A stretch of 64,000 nucleotides of DNA from NCBI GenBank assembly GCA_039566865.1, contig CM076955.1:9240501-9304500 (forward strand), read 5' to 3'. Shown piece by piece: positions 11,228 to 21,740 of the stretch (the stretch's first letter is position 1; each line of letters opens with the position of its first letter). The notes under the pieces were generated by a model. That model worked only from the letters and a program-made list of their open reading frames with translations. It was not told where the DNA came from and ran no database searches. The translations under genes were made by a program, and so were the position numbers. The DNA is from Aurelia coerulea. Lineage: Eukaryota; Cnidaria; Scyphozoa; Semaeostomeae; Ulmaridae.

Positions 11228-11433
11228 CAAAGTAAGGGTTGTTTGCATGAAAACTTCCCCAGGTCATGATTCATAGAAAACTGTTAAAAAAGGTTCGGGT
11301 TGCCAATCTGTCACAGGTGAACATAAGATCAAGATTCTAAGCATTCTAAGCCAATGAAATGACGTCTGCTCGAAAATTTTATCATGGATGCTAATTCATA
11401 AAAACCGAAAACACTGTTACAGTAGTGTCAAAA

Positions 11434-11812
11434 ATTCTTGGCCAAATTTTGGGTAGGGGTCTGCCGCGAGCATCTTCAAAAGGGTACCGATGGCTAGACT
11501 AATTTTTACGAAAATGGTACCCTTGGCTAGACCAATTTGACCATTGTCTGAACCAATTTTTACGAAAATTGTACCCTTGGCTAGACCAATTTTGACCATT
11601 TCCTCGACCAATATTGTCAAATTTGTGCCAAATATGATATCATGACCGTTCGCTAACCAATATTGTTAAAAATGATACCCTTGGCTAGACCGTTGCTGGC
11701 CCAAATTGCAAAAAAGTATACCCTCGGCTAGACTAGAAGTCCGAAAAAGTATACCCTTGCTCGCGGCACATCCCCAGGTACCTTTACTATGGAAGAACCC
11801 CCCCTCCCCCAG
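11434..11812. repeat. Degenerate foldback/tandem element of the G-tract type
   Basis: The left part (TTGGCCAAATTTTGGGT, then CTGCCGCGAGC) mirrors the right part (GCTCGCGGCACATCCCC, then a C tract at 11798-11812). Between them are degenerate tandem units containing ACGAAAATGGTACCCTTGGC and CTAGACCAATTTT. The layout matches the better-preserved element at 26188-26511; the left G tract and duplication are not visible. Confidence 0.5.
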
Positions 11813-11819
11813 TGCTTAA

Positions 11820-12198
11820 ATTCTCCTGGGCTAGTATCTATGCTGACGATACCAATAATACGATTGCATCGGATGATGTAGCGAAACTAATTGAGGACGC
11901 ACATCAAGAGCTGGACGAGCGTGAATAAACTTAGCCCCAATCCGAAAAAACTGAATTCATGGTCATAGGGCATCCACTTAAAACCACAAATCTTGACCTT
12001 CCAGAAGTGCTGAAACTAAATAACTCTGATATCAAAAGAGTACATAAGACGAGATCCCTCGGAGAGATATTTTGATGAAAACTAAGTTGGGGGGGGGGGG
12101 GGAGGCGCAGCTTAGGCACACCAAAGGCAGACTGAATGGAGGTTTTGCAGCTTTTAACAAATTGTAAATGTCGTTCCACCATCCCAACTGTGTAATGT
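11820..12198 (+). pseudogene. Family E LINE reverse transcriptase, 5' part of a split copy
   Basis: The + strand is close to the copy at 61915-62790: YADD-type residues (ATCTATGCTGACGATACCA), then the same TEFMVIGHP region and the LSW segment. It has frame breaks and a long G tract (12088-12102). The match stops at TGTAATGT (12191-12198) and resumes at 17835 beyond the DIRS element, so the two are halves of one old insertion. Confidence 0.75.
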
Positions 12199-12202
12199 TC
12201 AT

Positions 12203-12273
12203 TCTTCTCTATAATCAGCTACGTCACTACGAAATCCCATGAGAAGCGAGCGCATGCGCCACTGGTCATTGCG
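12203..12273 (+). repeat. DIRS left inverted terminal repeat
   Basis: The stretch from ATTCTTCTCTATAATCAGC to the GCGCCACTGGTCAT block is found inverted at 17483-17560. The outer part (ATTCTTCTCTAT) and inner part (CATGAGAAGCGAG, GCATGCGCCACTGGTCAT) match well; the middle differs. Confidence 0.8.
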
Positions 12274-12459
12274 AACATCAAGCCACTGGTTGTACACGCG
12301 TTTTTATCGTCTTCCGAACGATTCCTTCACAGACAATTGTAAGTACACTTTTTTGATTGTAGTCTTCACAATAAACAATTTCTTCGTTGAACATCACTTT
12401 TTTCTACCTCACAAATATATTTGTGACTAGTTATTGCCTTTTTCTATAGACTTTAGGCG

Positions 12460-13690
12460 ATGAACTCACACGAATCGGAAAAAATTGAAACTTCGAATAC
12501 GTCTGAACCTCTAAATATAGAAACCCCTCCTATCGAAGTGGGTAAAACACTTCTCGATCTTAATAAAAGTATCGGGGTGATGTCAGACCTCCTCGTCAAA
12601 TTCAGATCTGCGCAGGCAGATCCTCTTCAACCTTTTGAGCGACTCGAACCCGACGTTCATCTACAGTCGCCAGTTGAGCACCGCTCAGAATCTGCTGTGC
12701 CCACCGGGCCCGTTTGGTTTGGTTCTGACGAGCCATCTCCAGATATGTCCCCCGGACAAACAGGCAGCAAAGGTACACACCTTTCCCGCAGTGTATGGCT
12801 CCAAAGCCAAAAAACACAAAGCTGATACGTTAGATTTCGACACTGTAAGCTCACATGCTAGTGACGAGGAAGATGATACTCCCTCCTTGACGGCAGAGGT
12901 CGCCGCCTTACTCACCCCTAATACAGACACAGCCACTTGCAGTCAAGATGTAGATGAAACACATGTTCTTCTTGACAATCTAGCTCAAGCACTAGAGACC
13001 CCGTCTCAGATAGGTGATGAAATTCACCCAAAAACTGGCAGCCATTTTAAATTCCCGTTGGGGAAAACCGCTTGCACCGGAAAAATTGAAGCCAATTTTG
13101 GCAAAATATGGCCGCCCTTAAATTTTACTGACTTTCCCCAAGTCAAAGTTAACAAAGAGGCTTAATCCAATTTAAGTGCCGACAGAAAACAACGTGACCT
13201 CCGCCTCGCAAATTTGCAGCAAACTTTGCAAAAGGCTGCATTTACTGCGTTACCAACAGCAAACTATTTCCTGACGAAAGATTTTTCAAACCCGGAAAAA
13301 ATCCCCACTAACGTCGCCAGTTTAGTGGATGCCATTGCCTTTTTAGGCCATTCTACCGCCAAATTGTCGTCTGCACGACGTAGCTGAATTAAACCAGCCT
13401 TACGTTCTGACTACCAGTCACTTTAAAGCAATACAGACGACATTCCCTTTGGTCCTCTTCTCTTTGGGGAGGATTTTGGCAAAAACCGTCAAAGACCTTG
13501 AACAGTTTAAGAAAGTTGGAAGAGCCTTCAAAGGCTCCACAACCCAAAAGTATCCTTTTCAGCCCCAGCAGCGGAGCACCGGCGGCAACTTTTCACGAAG
13601 TCAAAAGGGGTACCAAAACTTCAACCAACGCCCTTTTTTATACGGCGACCAACCACGACCCCCTCCGAAAAGATCTTGAGCGAGTTGGCA
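12460..13690 (+). pseudogene. DIRS gag-like ORF, frameshifted
   Basis: The coding signal begins with an ATG at 12460, about 185 bp inside the left repeat. It moves between frames: 12460-12825, then another frame to 13165, then again from 13449. The product is hydrophilic and rich in Ser, Glu and Pro early on. The last part is Gln/Arg/Pro-rich. No zinc knuckle is seen, which fits DIRS gag proteins. The assignment rests on position upstream of the reverse transcriptase and on composition, since gag is poorly conserved. Confidence 0.6.
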
Positions 13691-13812
13691 ACTATGAAGT
13701 CAGTAAGTCACTTTTCTGCTTATTTGCCAACCTTGATATCTTATTTACATAATGAATGCGCTAATTTCGAGGCAGGTAGGGTCTCAAAATTCTTCCAAAC
13801 CTGAAAAAAACA

Positions 13813-15440
13813 TTGACCCATGACCCTGAAATTCTCCAGGCCATTACGGGTGGCCTTATAGAACTTGATGACATCCCGGACCAGCCAAAACGCAGAAACG
13901 CTCACTTCACCGAAAAAGAGCGAACCGTCATCGCAGCAGAGATTAAAAAACTGCTTTCTAAGAAGGTTTTAGAACCGGCTATTCCGGAGCCCGGACAAAT
14001 TGTATCCCCAATTTTTCTAATTCCAAAACCGGACGGTACATATCGTATGATCTTGAATTTGAAACATTTCAACCATTACGTCTCATATCGCCATTTCAAA
14101 ATGGACACCCTTTCCGCAATAACAGTTAATGTCACCTAAATGTTTTATGGCATCATTAGATCTAAAAGACGCCTATTACAGCGTACCAATTGCACCGCAA
14201 GATCGTAAATTTCTCCGATTTCAGTTTAAGGGGCAATTGTTACAATATACATGTTTCCCTAATGGTCTTTCGAGTTGCCCCCGCATCTTTACCAAAGTGC
14301 CTAAACCTGCATTAACGATGCTTCATAAACAAGGTCACATAGCAACAGCGTATATCGCCGATATCTATGTACAGGGGGTCGATTTTGACTCATGCTCTAA
14401 AGCACTCATTGAGGCTCTAGCCATATTTACCACACTTGGATTTATAATTCACCCGTCTAAATCGGCCTTTGTGCCTTCCAAAGAGATCAAAATGCTAGGC
14501 TTTCTCTTAAATTCTGACAATACGACTGTCCGACCCAAACAGGGTAAAAAGGATTCCATCATCTCTTTGTGTCAAGGGCTTCTTGACAAAGAAACAGTTA
14601 AAATTCGCACTGTTGCTCAAGTTCTTGGCAAAATAGTTTCGTTGCTGCCGGGTGAAATTTACGGTCCATTACATTACCGCCAAATAGACCGCGAGAAAAC
14701 TGCGGCACTCAGAGCATCTAAAGGCAATTTTGATAGCAATATGAGCCTCTGTGTTCAAGCACATGACGAACTCAGATGGTGGATTTCCTCAGTAAATGAG
14801 GCATTTAGACCTTTAATTAGGCCTCCTTACTCATTGATAATTACAACTGATGCATATTCAAATGGTTGGGGCGCCGTGTGCAACTGCACTTCTACAGGAG
14901 GCCTTCGGACCACCTTAGAGCGTTCCCATCATATTAATTATTTAGAAATGCTAGCCATCTTATTTGGACTTAACGTTTTTGCATCCTCTTGCTCTAATGT
15001 AAAAGTTCGTGTAATGATTGACAACACAACTGCTGTTTCAGTAATATCTCATATGGGAACTTGCCATTCAAAACCATGCAATGATCTTTGCAAAACTATT
15101 TGGACCTGGTGCTTTCCTAAAAACATTTGGTTATCAGTTGCACATATAACAGGAAAGCAAAATGTTTATGCTGATTATGAATCTAGGAAAGATGCCGATA
15201 CATCTGCTGAATGGCAGTTGAATCCAAAAATTCTTAAGTCTTGTCTTCGCCAGTTGCGTTCTGCACCGCAGATCGACCTATTCGCATCGCGAATAAATAG
15301 TCAAATTGACTGCTTTGTATCTTTTAAGCCAGACCCTGATGCTCATGCAATTGATGCATTTACCCTTAAGTGGGGGTGTTTATGACTTTTACGCTTTTCC
15401 CCCTTTTAGTTTAGTATCGAGAGTGCGGAAAAAAGATAGA
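13813..15440 (+). pseudogene. DIRS reverse transcriptase-RNase H, inactive
   Basis: Two overlapping frames join near 14135 across a frameshift. The first part holds the fingers (PIFLIPKPDGTYRMILNLK); the second holds DLKDAYYSVPI and FPNGLSSCPRIFTK. At the active site the sequence is YIADI where the family has a double aspartate, so one catalytic Asp is replaced. RNase H follows (TTDAYSNGWGAV, LEMLAI, then a later Asp in MIDNTTA). The DIRS-typical IDLFASRIN...FKPDPDAHAIDAFTLKW segment comes next, ending in another frame with the YAFPPFSL motif. Frameshift and active-site change both indicate loss of function. Confidence 0.85.
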
Positions 15441-15619
15441 GTTAGACGGTGCAGAGGGGATTTGTGTTTTACCAGATTGGCCAACCCAACCGTGGTACCC
15501 CAAAGCCAGACAGATGATGCAAACAGCACCGCTTGTTCTCGAGCCAAGCAAGAACCTCTTCACCTTACCGACCAAACCAGATGTTCTACATCCATTACAT
15601 TCAAAGCTTCAACTTCTAG

Positions 15620-17127
15620 TGTGCCACTTATCAGCACCAAATTAGCTGGGTACCACCTATCACAATCTGCACAGCACTTGCTTTTGTCGTCATGGCGACC
15701 GGGAACACTAAAACAGTACAATTACCCCCTCTTGCGATGGGGAAAACTTTTGCTCTCAAAACAATATCGATCCGTTACAACCGACGGTACAAAGTGTTAT
15801 TGAATTCTTGACTTCACTTTTCGACTCTGGTGTGGGTTACAGGGCTATCAACACTGCTAGGTCTGCTTTGTCTGCAGTTCTCACGAGCGAAAATGGGCCT
15901 CCTATTGAGGCACACTCACTTATATGTCGCCTTTTAAAAGGCGTTTTTGAGCACCGACCCTCGTTACCAAAACATACCATAATTTGGGATGTAGGCCGTC
16001 TCCTGGACTATCTACAAACGCTCTCGCCAATAAGTAAGCTGTCTCTAAAACAGCTCTCACTTTAAAGGCATTGAGTCATGGTAAATAGCGATTCTCCGCT
16101 GGGGGTCTGTCTGCTTTCATGTGATCAGTCTGTTTTCATGTGATCAGGGATATGTGATTCACAAATACAAGGCTACATCGGATCCCACTGACTGTCCCGC
16201 CTGGCGTCTCGTGGCGCGTGGCCTATGTTTCGCATTAACTCTTTTTGTTATTCCCCACAAAAGCTCGTTATTCAATTGAATCCCTTGGCCCCAAGCATAT
16301 TGCTGTCATTTTATTGAGATAATCCTGAACATTTTCATGCGAGCGCTTTGATTTATATTCATAGCCTCGCTTTATAAGTTGTCTTGTAACGCCATGAGAG
16401 ACGGTCGTTAGATCCTTTTGTTTTCTTTGCTATGTGAAATTACACCTTGTTGACTTCAAAGGGAAACCCCGATAATAAAGCTTTAAGAACATATTCAGGT
16501 GAGAATATCATGTGTGCAGTTTGAATTACATCCAATCAGATTGGCGTAAGCTATCATCATGACTCAGCGATTTTTGCAAATTGGGTATACGCGATCTATT
16601 TACCATGACTCAATGCCTTTAAAACAATAACACTACTGTGCTTGCTTACAGGGCAGAGATGTCAAACACTTCATGCTATAAACATTCAGAACATGCAACA
16701 TCTTCCAGATATGATTCGTATCACCATTTCTCAGCCTCTCAAAACGACGAAAGCTGGAAAACATCAAGCTCCGCTTGAACTTTTACAATATCCCTCTGAT
16801 ATAAACCTATGCGTTGTAGCTCATATTAAAGAGTATCTCAAAAGGACAGAAACTTTACGCAATAAAAACACAGGCTTGTTTATAAGTTTTCAAAAGCCTC
16901 AGGCTCCTGTAACTAAAGAGACAGTTTCTCGTTGGGTAAAAGCAACAATGAAAGCTGCTGGCATTGACACCACGGTATTCACCGCACACAGTTGTCGCGC
17001 AGCCACCACATCGGCTGCCAAAGCCGCTGGCCTTAGCCTTGATGACATTATTCGCACGCTTTTATTGTCGGTCAGTCCAAAGAGACAATTTCTGACAGCA
17101 TGTTATGTCACAGACCAAACCCACTGA
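15620..17127 (+). pseudogene. DIRS tyrosine recombinase, interrupted
   Basis: The N-terminal core-binding part lies at about 15620-16061 (one frame ends at 15803 and continues from 15808). The catalytic part lies at 16642-17127. They are separated by a 553-bp element. The catalytic part has LTGQRCQTL with the first catalytic Arg, then TAHSCRAATTSAAK with the His-x-x-Arg pair. A late Tyr in TACYVTD may be the nucleophile, although the end looks frameshifted. This enzyme would integrate circular element DNA without target duplication. As it stands it cannot be made intact. Confidence 0.8.
16066..16618. mobile_element. TTAA-flanked MITE inside the DIRS recombinase
   Basis: The left end AGGCATTGAGTCATGGTAAA is exactly inverted at the right (TTTACCATGACTCAATGCCT, ending 16618). 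TTAA lies on both sides (16062-16065, 16619-16622). TTAA duplication points to a piggyBac- or Kolobok-type element. Inside, a CATGTGATCAG unit is directly repeated near 16118 and 16137. No coding capacity is evident. Confidence 0.8.
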
Positions 17128-17280
17128 CACTTAACATATCCTTATCAAATTATTATTTAGATTATGGTACTGTCATTTTCAAATGACAACAGTAATTACC
17201 ATGAATATCGTCATGTATTCGATTTACCGAAACCCTTCGTCCCACTTTTTTGGGTTCATGATCACAGGGCTTTGAAGTCT

Positions 17281-17404
17281 CATGGGATTTTGTAGTGACG
17301 TAGCTGATTATAGAGAAGAATTTAAAAATTAAACGAAACTTACCTGTAAGTTGAAGTTTGATTGGAATTCTTCTCTATGATCAGCAGGAACGGAGGAATC
17401 ACAT
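17281..17404 (+). repeat. DIRS internal complementary region
   Basis: The first part (about 17281-17322, CATGGGATTTTGTAGTGACG...) is the inverse of the left terminal repeat. The second part (about 17323-17404, TTAAACGAAACTTACC onward) is the inverse of the outer right terminal repeat. This junction template is needed for DIRS circle formation and confirms the element type. Confidence 0.8.
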
Positions 17405-17482
17405 GCCCACCCTTTCAGCATTTCCCACCCGGCTTGATTCCTTCGTTCCTGTCTGCTCAACATTTAGGCCTGTGATCATTCA

Positions 17483-17605
17483 CTTTTAAGTATGACCAGT
17501 GGCGCATGCACTCGCTTCTCATGTGATTCCTCCGTTCCTGCTGATCATAGAGAAGAATTCCAATCAAACTTCAACTTACAGGTAAGTCTCGTTTGATTTT
17601 TAAAT
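17483..17605 (-). repeat. DIRS right inverted terminal repeat
   Basis: It contains the inverted partner of the left repeat (ATGACCAGTGGCGCATGCAC, CTCGCTTCTCATG) and then an outer extension, CAAACTTCAACTTACAGG to about 17605. That extension is absent from the left repeat but present, inverted, in the internal complementary region. Confidence 0.75.
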
Positions 17606-17834
17606 TAAATTAATTTCTCCTTTAAGAAATTCCCCTAATCTCATTATGGCTCTTCATACTTACCTATTTAGTCTGTTTACATTTGCCCTAAGTACCATCC
17701 TGTGTTTTTTCAATGTTATTTGTTGTATTTTATTTTAAATTCATATTTGTTAATTAGATAGGTAGGTATGTAGAGTTATAACATGTATTAGATGGATTTT
17801 TAAAATGAAATGAACTGAACTGAACTGAACTGAA
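17606..17834 (+). mobile_element. LINE- or SINE-like tail with (TGAAC)n end
   Basis: About 230 bp of AT-rich sequence ends in ATGAAATGAACTGAACTGAA-type pentamer repeats, after which the older LINE resumes. Pentamer 3' tails occur on other LINEs here (for example the GATTT-type repeats at 59070-59092). I infer a non-LTR 3' end trapped beside the DIRS insertion. Confidence 0.5.
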
Positions 17835-18238
17835 ATTATGCGGTAATTGAGAGTCACCTGCGTTATGCTGATGTTATCTGAGGTAGTCTTTCAAAAACAA
17901 AACTAGCTACTCTCCAATGCCTTCAAGACCGGGCGTATTCAATAATAGCAAACGCAAGAATAAAAGATGGCTGATCGGATTCCTGGTAGAAAACGTATAA
18001 AATCTTTTCCGTTACGATCGGAATGTCATGACCAACAAGATTATGAACAGACTATGCCCTGAAAGCCTATGGGATAAATACCAACCGAGAGCTTTCAACT
18101 CGACCTACACTACGATGCACTGTTAAGATAGCTAGATCCCTAGATGTAGGACAAAATTTGCAAAAAAAAGCCATGGAATGATACACCTGCAGAAATTCGT
18201 GAGCTACGGACACTTGATCGCTTTAAAAACAACTAAAT
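17835..18238 (+). pseudogene. Family E LINE reverse transcriptase, 3' part of the split copy
   Basis: It continues the fragment ending at 12198. GAGAGTCACCTGCGTTATGC, the LQCLQDRA region and the ENLFRYDRNVM-like region align with 62510-62780. Frameshifts and stops are frequent. It runs past the end of the 62-kb copy into the final basic helix. Confidence 0.75.
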
Positions 18239-19947
18239 GAAAATGAACCTATAACAAATGTACCATTGAAGTGTTTTTCATTGAAAAAGTTGGAAAAAAT
18301 TCAAACTATTTGCTACTTAATCCGAAAGGTTGGCCAACTGGGCATCATTGTCAAAAAAATGATGACGTCATAAAATTTTTACTGTACACAGATTGATAAC
18401 AGCTCTTTGTAAGTTGAAGTGTTTATCCAGTTTAAATATTCGTAACTATTATTATTATTATTATTTATTATTATCATTAATTCCAAAAATTCCGATATCA
18501 AATTAAAGCCCTTATTTGCTGATTCATTTGCTGCATAATATTTCATAATTCAATCAATCTTTCAATTGAAATCATCGAAAACAATTATTTTGCTGCTACC
18601 TGCTTCCAGATATGGGCTGTCATGTGGCCTGTATTGTTTAATTAGCCCAATAGTGGTCGGGCTATCTGACCCTGCTTAACCCTTGACTCGTAATAGGCAG
18701 AGCAACCACATTTGGTGCGCTAATAGCTCCAGGCATGTACTTTCAAGAAATATTGAAATTAACTAAAAATTTGCTATAAACACTACTTACGTCAGCATTT
18801 TTCTTGTATGGTCAAAAGTGGAAAAATTGGCCAATAGCAGGAAAAGTGCGATAAAATCAAACTTGAAGCACCATCCACATGACAAACATGACAATTATGA
18901 TAAAATACAACTGATTCGTAAATTTGCGATTTTGACAGGGTCTGTCCAGAAAAATTGTCTCCCTTCCCCTCATTGGTCAAAATCAATCTTTGCTAGCACT
19001 AGCACAATGGGTAGCTGCAAAAAGCCATAAAGTTTGCCATAGACTTCCTCATTGCAGAGATATCAGAAAAAATCTACTAGGGGGGGGGGGAGGGGGCAAA
19101 TTCCCCCAACAAAAAATGGGTTATAACACTGTTCCAGAAAGAGGTTGAGGGACATAGCTGATTTCGTTTAGATATGCAGCAAGTGAAACCCCGGAGGGGG
19201 GAGAGGGGGGGTCGGAAAATACCCCCATATGGATCAGGGTAAAAGGCAATGTGAAGACTTCTTCTTTTAACTTGACAGAACTAAATAAATGGTAATACGC
19301 CCGATGAGAACACCAGGAAAGATTTTAAATCGAGAGACATTGGATATCAACCATTGCTTTTTTTTTATACATTCTGCTAAAAATTTGCAATACATATTTA
19401 CTTAATTACTATACTTACAAACTACTCTACTCTACTACAAGGACAAGATCACGGGGAGCAATAACTATGTCTACCCACGTGGCTATTAATTGCTTCAAAA
19501 ATTGCTTCATTGCTTCAAAAATGGTTGATGACTTCACACTGGTAGAGAGCACTAGCAAATTTCAAGATCTTCCAAACAAGACACGCATTTGGGTTATACT
19601 TTAAATATTTTGTCCACTATTTTACAAGGGGTGAGAAACTTTTACAGGTGGAATATTGTTGGGACTCTTATTGGGAATATTGTTGGGACTTTCCAAACAG
19701 TCTCATAGAATTTAGTAGCTTTAGACAACCATGAAGGCTCCTTCTGACTTTCATAGTCGACACGGGGGAATTAGATATTCTGCCAGTGGGAATCCGAATG
19801 GAAGTAGAATTCTCCTACCTCTATATTGTGAAAAAGCATACTCTCTCAACGAAATTTTTGGATAATTCATGTCCTGGCTGATCATCATTTCCCCTTAGCA
19901 TAGCATCTGCTTCAGATGAAATTTCCCTGACTGCATCACAGAGAACA
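18239..19947 (+). other. Intronic sequence, microsatellite and G-tract scraps
   Basis: An ATT microsatellite lies at about 18450-18478. G-rich scraps at 19080-19097 and 19192-19212 resemble ends of the G-tract elements, but without pairing. No gene is recognised. Confidence 0.4.
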
Positions 19948-20047
19948 GTGCTTTTCAAAGTTGAAATTCGACTCTTTCATTGGACCACTATTTTTGTAGT
20001 CAAATCATTTTTTGCACACCATTATTTAGAATCATCACTTTATGCAG

Positions 20048-20259
20048 GGAAAGACGAAATGAAACACCCGTCAGAACAGGAGGTTTGCAACAAAAAGTTT
20101 GAGACTGGTGACTGTCGTGCCCTTTTCACGAGGTTTTATTACGACCTAGAAAGAGGGGACTGCGAGCAATTCATGTATGGAGGCTGCGGTGGCAACAGAA
20201 ACAATTTCAAAACTATCAAAGAATGCAGACATAAATGTATTTCTGCAAGGAAGTCATAA
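20048..20259 (+). CDS. Kunitz-domain secreted protein, exon 2 (Kunitz domain, protease inhibitor or venom-type)
   Basis: The exon starts after TTTATGCAG at 20047 and ends with TAA at 20257-20259, giving about 70 residues. Six cysteines follow the canonical Kunitz/BPTI spacing: C-8-C-15-C-7-C-12-C-3-C. The YGGCGGNRNNF block is typical of the family. The P1 position after the second cysteine is Arg, followed by Ala, predicting inhibition of trypsin-like serine proteases. Anthozoans use such proteins both as inhibitors and as venom peptides that may block potassium channels; sequence alone does not decide between these. The mature protein is one domain with a short acidic/basic leader and no transmembrane segment. 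The frame is also open upstream to 19948, but that part lacks a signal peptide and I treat it as intron. Confidence 0.85.
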
Positions 20260-20383
20260 ATATCACACAAACTTACTTATTTTATTGAGAGTGAATTTTT
20301 AAGACTAGTACGATGAGTAAATACTTTTGATTGCGAAATGAGAAACTTGGTCTCAAAATACACTTGTAGTGCTAATCGTTGAA

Positions 20384-20397
20384 AATAAATTAATAAA
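20384..20397 (+). promoter_or_regulatory. Polyadenylation signals of the Kunitz gene
   Basis: Two AATAAA hexamers (20384-20389 and 20392-20397) lie 125-138 bp after the stop codon, a normal 3' UTR distance. Confidence 0.55.
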
Positions 20398-20630
20398 TAG
20401 ACAAATAACAGAAAAATGTAACTGTTGAATCATATGGATAATAGCTCAACGCTTTCATTTCTTTATGGAGTTACCTTCTGTTGAAAGAGTTGACAGAGAA
20501 GGAATTCCTTGAGAATGAGGCTGCATACATTGAGACCTTTGTTTTTGTTTGTTTGTCATCTTATTTCAATTCAATTTTTATTCTAGCTTCTAAATAGAAA
20601 CTAATCTAAATCGAATATCTAAATATACTA

Positions 20631-21706
20631 CACTTACCTCACATAAGTATTGCACCACCTTACCCAAAATGGCGCCCAAAAGTGTCTTGCAGCCCAATCA
20701 ACAAAATTTGCATAACAAAAGCATCAGCATTTAAGGGTTTCTCCACCGGGTATTTTGGCCGGAAAATAATTGTTAATTCGTTTGCTGTTCATTCATAAGT
20801 AAAATGAAACGTTATTTTGTTGGTTTCTTTGATAAATTAGCAAAAATCTCCGGACAACACTGAGCAAGATTTTGGCAGCATAGCTGGAGGAGTAGGCCAA
20901 AAGAAAATGAGAAACGGATAGATATCTGGGGGCAAAGATAACAATATTTTAGTGTTTTCAAATTAGGATTCTACATACTTTATTGCTATGACAAAAGCTT
21001 TTCGTGAGGAATGCAAGAAGGATAAACGCAAAGGGAAAACGGAAAGAAACCATCGCAAGGTAAGAATATCCTTGATATTATTTTTATCACATTAACATTA
21101 ATTTTGCTTCCTAGAAGACTTTACGCAAGTGGTGGACACTTGATTATGTGGATTTTGGTGTGCTTAACAAAGTCGCTACTGTTTAATTTAGTTTGAAGGT
21201 AATTTTGAAATTTAACAAGTGACTGGAGCATGTTTTTTTAACGTTACTCCTTTTTAGAGAAATTCAAGTTCAGTTACATTGAATGACGGCCTTGTTATTT
21301 ATTTGAAATTTCTTCTTTTATTACATTCAAAGTGGAAAACGTTTTTCATTGCGATAAATTTTGTAGAATCCTAATTTGAAAACATTAAAATGTTGTTATC
21401 TTTGCCCCCAGATATCTATCCGTTTCTCATTTTGTTTTGGCCTACTCCTCCAGCTATGCTGCCAAAATTTTGTTCAGTGCTGTCCGGAGGTTTTTGCTAA
21501 TTTATCAAAGAAACCAACAAAATAACGTTTCATTTTACTTATGAATGAAAAGCAAACAAATTAAAAATTATTTTCCTGCCGAAACACCCGGTAGAGAAAC
21601 CCTTAAATGCTGATGCTTTTGTTATGCAAATTTTATTAATTGGGCTGAAAGACACTTTTGGGCGCCATTTTGGGTAAGGTGGTGCAATACTTATGTGAGG
21701 TAAGTG
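20631..21706. mobile_element. 1.08-kb foldback element with 345-bp arms
   Basis: Arms 20631-20975 and 21362-21706 are inverted copies with few differences (ends CACTTACCTCACATAAGTAT and its inverse). TA lies on both sides (20629-20630, 21707-21708). A 386-bp centre separates the arms and holds a possible two-exon reading frame. It lies in the 3' UTR of a minus-strand LINE. There is no DDE transposase. Confidence 0.8.
20988..21186 (+). CDS. Possible two-exon micro-ORF in the foldback loop
   Basis: ATG at 20988 opens 24 codons rich in Lys and Arg, ending at AAG followed by GTAAGA (donor at 21060). A 55-bp AT-rich segment ends TTTTGCTTCCTAG (acceptor at 21114). After it 23 codons and TAA (21184-21186) continue in frame, with a KWWTLDYVDF stretch. 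Unspliced, the first frame soon closes. The predicted product has 47 residues, a basic N-terminal half and an aromatic C-terminal half. I recognise no family. It may be a captured gene fragment, the vestige of a transposase gene, or chance. Confidence 0.3.
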
Positions 21707-21740
21707 TATAGGCAATGATTGATCATACATATTTAGGTCA

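Larger units (their letters stand above)
12199..17605 (+). mobile_element. DIRS-like tyrosine-recombinase retrotransposon
   Basis: The order is gag-like frame, reverse transcriptase, RNase H, tyrosine recombinase, then an internal complementary region and a right inverted terminal repeat. This is the diagnostic DIRS-1-type layout, in which inverted repeats replace LTRs and a recombinase replaces a DDE integrase. The element lies inside an older LINE and, inferred from splice signals, in the Kunitz intron. Several frameshifts, an altered polymerase motif and a 553-bp insertion show that it is dead. The left end is next to TGTAATGT and the right end is about 17605. Confidence 0.85.
10281..20047 (+). 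other. 9.77-kb intron of the Kunitz gene
   Basis: It begins GTAAGC and ends TTTATGCAG. It contains a 209-bp foldback, a repeat-rich element at 11434, an old LINE in two halves, a DIRS retrotransposon (with its own internal insertion), a LINE-like tail and an ATT microsatellite. Most intron length is therefore transposon-derived. The stretch 10281-11018 has no recognised element. Confidence 0.7.

Noticed and set aside
19948..20047. A start codon at 19948 for the Kunitz protein
   Set aside because: The extra N-terminal residues are not a clear signal peptide and a consensus acceptor at 20047 with a matching phase-1 signal-peptide exon explains the gene better.
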